A stretch of 8,375 bases of DNA. Origin: JBLHGN01 sp047616325. Lineage in GTDB: Bacteria > Pseudomonadota > Gammaproteobacteria > Pseudomonadales > Cellvibrionaceae. The stretch spans positions 1 to 8,375 of the forward strand of contig JBLHGN010000155.1 in NCBI GenBank assembly GCA_047616325.1, written 5' to 3'. The notes under the pieces are model-generated. The model ran no database searches. It saw only the letters and a program-made list of their open reading frames with translations, and was not told the DNA's origin. Below are positions 6,599 to 8,375 of the stretch, piece after piece. A program made the position numbers and the translations under genes. How positions within the stretch are numbered: the first letter of the stretch is position 1; every line of letters begins with the position of its first letter.

Positions 6599-6618
6599 AT
6601 TCAACTCGCTAGTGCAAT
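6599..6618 (+). repeat. IS30 terminal inverted repeat, left (distal to transposase start)
   Basis: ATTCAACTCGCTAGTGCAAT pairs with the right repeat at 18 of 20 positions. The transposase stop codon (6601-6603 on the complement) lies inside it. Confidence 0.8.
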
Positions 6619-7574
6619 CTGTGGATTGATCCCAAACCATACCCTGATTTGGGGTGCAAAAGCCTAAACATTTTCTTGGGCGGTTATTTAATTTGGTCAT
6701 AATTCTTTCAACATCTTCGCGCGTCATGCTGTCGAAGCTTGAGCCTTTGGGTGCGTACTGACGAATCAAGCCATTGGTATTCTCATTAAGACCACACTCC
6801 CATGAGTGGTAGGGGTGAGCAAAATACCCCTGTGCATTGAGCGCTTATGAAATCGCCTCATGTAGCGCGAACTCCTTACCATTATCATAGGTTAGCGTTT
6901 TAACATCAGCAGCTATGGGAGAAAGGGTTTCCAGTATTGCAGTTCTTAACTGCCTCCGCTGTTTTGTTGGGAGCTAAGGCAATTAAAGTGAATCGCGTTT
7001 TTCTTTCAACAGCCGTCATCAATACTGACCCGCCTGGGTTACCAACAATAAGATCCATTTCCCAGTCGCCAACTCTACTACGCTCATCCACTACCGCAGG
7101 GCGATCATCAATACTAACCCTATTTTTAAGCTGTCCTCGACGATCTGGACTGCCATATAGCTTCTCGCGCTTCTTCTGACAACGCAAATAGGCATGCAAA
7201 TCACCGCCTGCTTTCTTGTCTGTCAATATGTACTGGTAAATCCATTCGGGGCTTACCGATTGCAAATCCGTTTTCTTTAACCCGCCACTGATCTGTTCCG
7301 AGCTCCATTCTTCTCTCAGCAAAATTTCAACTCGTTGCCACGTACTATCCGTGATACGTGTATGTGTATGTGTATATAAATGTTTTCGCTCATCAGTTAG
7401 ACGCTGAGCCTGTTTGGGCCGGTAACCACGTAAACCAGTATTGCGCTTCAATTCACGACTTATAGTTGAAGGGTGGCGGCCAAGCTCTTGTGCAACCTTT
7501 TTTTGTGTATATCCTGCTTTCAAAAATGACTGGGTCTGGTATCGTTCTATTTCGGTCAACTGTGTATAGTTCAT
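6601..7574 (-). pseudogene. IS30-family transposase, two frameshifts and one nonsense codon
   Basis: The start MNYTQLTEIERYQTQ at 7574 follows AAAGGAAA at a good distance. The N-terminal helix-turn-helix (KAGYTQKKVAQELGRHPSTI, SRELKRN) is typical of IS30, as is the DDE core that begins with RVGDWEMDLIVG. After NKTAEAVKN the frame is lost through one extra base near 6941. The next frame continues LETLSPIAADVKTLTYDNGK, EFALHEAIS, meets TAA at 6845-6847, then resumes ALNAQGYFAHPYHSWECGLN, ENTNGLIRQYAPKGSSFDSM and TPNQ. A second extra base near 6643, in a CCC run on the + strand, shifts the frame into VWFGINPQIALAS and the stop. The three acidic residues (GDWEMD, TYDNGKEF, LNENTN) are all encoded, but no full-length protein can be made. 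These lesions are independent, so the copy is old or the region carries sequencing indels. Confidence 0.88.
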
Positions 7575-7633
7575 TAGCAATTTCCTTTGGCGAGAAAGTG
7601 GCGTGGAGTATACCAGTTGGCCACTTCCAAAAA

Positions 7634-7653
7634 ATTGCACTTACGAGTTGAAT
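7634..7653 (+). repeat. IS30 terminal inverted repeat, right (transposase-start side)
   Basis: ATTGCACTTACGAGTTGAAT is the reverse complement of the left end apart from two central bases (TA instead of AG). Confidence 0.8.
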
Positions 7654-7884
7654 TCAAGCATCGCTCAACTCCTGTAGTTTTGATAAAGGTTTTCATAGTC
7701 CCACCAACCAGGTGGAATTAAGCACACACTTAGATCAGCTTGTACTTCCTAAAAAATGGAAAATGTGTGCGGAAGAAAAATTAAAACTACACGCACCAGA
7801 ATACAAAAAAGTACGGCGTCAGCATTCGGCGGTGGAATCGGCTGTAAATGCACTGGAGCAACACGGCCTTGACCGTTGCACTGG
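7654..7884 (+). pseudogene. ISNCY-like DDE transposase fragment
   Basis: The frame entering from the IS30 right end reads QASLNSCSFDKGFHSPTNQV, then ELSTHLDQLVLPKKWK and, further on, KKVRRQHSAVESAVNALEQH followed by GLDRC. The blocks SFDKGFHSP, LPKKxK and HSAVESxxNALExHGLDRC are the C-terminal part of a group of DDE transposases that I associate with ISNCY. The family normally continues with a GFKRYVAL-like stretch. Here the sequence passes into IS66 coding sequence in another frame at about 7876-7890, so both ends are lost. The frame itself runs on to a stop at 7913-7915. The family name is less certain than the fact that this is a transposase remnant. Confidence 0.6.
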
Positions 7885-8281
7885 TCATGGGCGCATGCGC
7901 GGAGAAAATTTTTAGATGCACAAAAACTCCAAGTTAAAGGGAAGGTAGGCAAAGTCGACCAAGCGATTGCGTTTATCCAAGGGCTCTATCGTATTGAAAG
8001 CAGGCTAAAGCTTTGTCAGAAAGTGAGCGGTACGCGCTTCGGTAAACACAGGCGGTCCCCATCATAAATAAAATGGTGAAGTGGCTTGAAAATAGTCTGT
8101 TACATACACCGCAAAAAAAGCACTAGGAAAAGCGCTCGGCTATTTGCAAAACCAATGGCCAAGGCTAATACGTTACCTGGAAGATGGCTCACACCCAATT
8201 GATAATAATCTTGAGGAAAATGCAATCCATCCGTTTACGGTGGGTCGAAATTATGCGCACAACCTGATTATGTGCAGTTAG
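7876..8281 (+). pseudogene. IS66-family transposase (TnpC), C-terminal fragment, multiply frameshifted
   Basis: WAHARRKFLDAQK and GKVDQAIAFIQGLYRIESRL are followed by a frame change near 8007 into ALSESERYALR. A TAA at 8043-8045 follows, then VPIINKMVKWLENSLLHTPQ. A second shift in an A7 run (8113-8119) leads to ALGKALGYLQNQWPRLIRYL, EDGSHPIDNNLEENAIHPF and TVGRN. This is the C-terminal region of IS66 TnpC, where the motif is usually GCWAHARRKF and later DNNLAENAIRPFVVGRKNW. The final catalytic Glu is retained, but Ala has become Glu and Arg has become His around it. Family likeness ends at GRN (about 8250); a further nine codons lead to TAG at 8279-8281. No IS66 end repeat is visible. Confidence 0.8.
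8251..8276 (+). repeat. 9-bp direct repeats at the IS66 breakpoint
   Basis: TTATGCGCA (8251-8259) and TTATGTGCA (8268-8276) match at eight of nine positions, 17 bases apart start to start. They begin exactly where IS66 similarity ends, so they could be the edge or a recombinase-binding site of another element, or simply chance. Confidence 0.3.
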
Positions 8282-8358
8282 CGTCCCTTTACCTATTAAA
8301 AATAGTCTAAAGAAGCCATTCATCTCAACATAATATGTAATCTCCTTCATCATCTACC

Positions 8359-8364
8359 GGAGAG
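8359..8364 (+). promoter_or_regulatory. Ribosome binding site for a gene leaving the window
   Basis: GGAGAG is placed five bases before an ATG at 8370. It is among the best Shine-Dalgarno matches in the window. Confidence 0.5.
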
Positions 8365-8369
8365 ACACT

Positions 8370-8375
8370 ATGTTA
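8370..8375 (+). CDS. Start of an unidentified gene, cut by the window end
   Basis: Only ATG TTA is visible, so nothing can be said about the product. The call rests on the well-spaced GGAGAG before it. The upstream A+T-rich stretch (8290-8340), which includes a CATAAT hexamer, could hold its promoter. Confidence 0.4.

Larger units (their letters stand above)
6599..7653 (-). mobile_element. IS30-family insertion sequence, about 1055 bp, inactive
   Basis: The element is defined by 20-bp imperfect terminal inverted repeats (18 of 20 matching) and a minus-strand transposase that fills it. Its length is normal for IS30. No matching 2-3 bp target duplication is seen: the left flank ends TGG and the right flank begins TCA. 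The two flanks belong to different interrupted genes (DUF1761 and an ISNCY-like transposase). This suggests recombination or a flanking deletion rather than a simple insertion. A minus-strand TATACT (7607-7612) and an inverted repeat AAGTGGC/GCCACTT (7596-7602, 7620-7626) lie between the right end and the transposase start. Confidence 0.85.

Noticed and set aside
7645..7671. Inverted repeat GAGTTGA/TCAACTC across the IS30 right end as a special target site
   Set aside because: One arm is the IS30 terminal repeat and the other encodes part of the ISNCY-like SLNSC stretch, so chance similarity is enough to explain it.
1..8375. CRISPR arrays, tRNA and rRNA genes, toxin-antitoxin or phage-defence modules
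   Set aside because: I saw no regular repeat-spacer pattern, no cloverleaf or rRNA motifs, and no paired small genes with such features.

Overview
The window reads as a genomic-island segment from a proteobacterium, most likely a gammaproteobacterium. This is inferred from the mix of IS families, the attC-like sites and the style of the metabolic genes; nothing in the window fixes the species. Three full-length genes sit among decayed mobile elements: an alpha/beta hydrolase (1332-2249), the protein AMPylase selO (2444-4237) and the dihydroxy-acid dehydratase ilvD (4568-6247). All three are on the + strand, but their spacing and upstream sequences do not suggest one operon.

Left part (1-1288): the tail of an ISL3-type transposase with an amber stop is followed by a truncated group II intron on the minus strand (236-1218). 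The intron's 5' end (GTGCG at 1218), domain I and the decayed N-terminus of its reverse transcriptase can be seen. Its 5' exon begins with a hairpin and runs into what looks like the right half of an integron attC site, ending in GTTAGCT at 1282-1288.

Middle (1283-2360): the hydrolase gene lies between two GGCGTTAGCTA sequences. The right-hand one closes an attC-like inverted repeat (2244-2360) whose left arm overlaps the hydrolase stop codon. The 1072 bp from 1283 to 2354 therefore has the layout of a single integron gene cassette. A perfect TATAAT sits exactly at its left boundary. No integrase gene or attI is in view.

Centre (2361-6247): selO encodes a long-form pseudokinase-fold AMPylase with its catalytic residues intact and a C-terminal Cys-Ser-Ser. 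The 330-bp gap that follows holds the N-terminal remnant of a small membrane protein and a short hairpin. ilvD, for branched-chain amino acid synthesis, encodes a 559-residue short-form enzyme with three Fe-S cysteines.

Right part (6248-8375): the C-terminal remnant of a DUF1761 membrane protein abuts an IS30-family element (6599-7653). This element has recognisable terminal inverted repeats but a transposase broken by two frameshifts and a nonsense codon. Next to it are an ISNCY-like transposase fragment fused to an IS66 TnpC fragment, a pair of 9-bp direct repeats at the IS66 breakpoint, and the first codons of a new gene with a good ribosome binding site at the window edge.

Apart from the three intact genes, almost every reading frame is truncated or interrupted, so the area looks like a sink for mobile DNA that recombines and decays. 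The most distinctive structure is the intron 5' end beside an attC-like cassette boundary.
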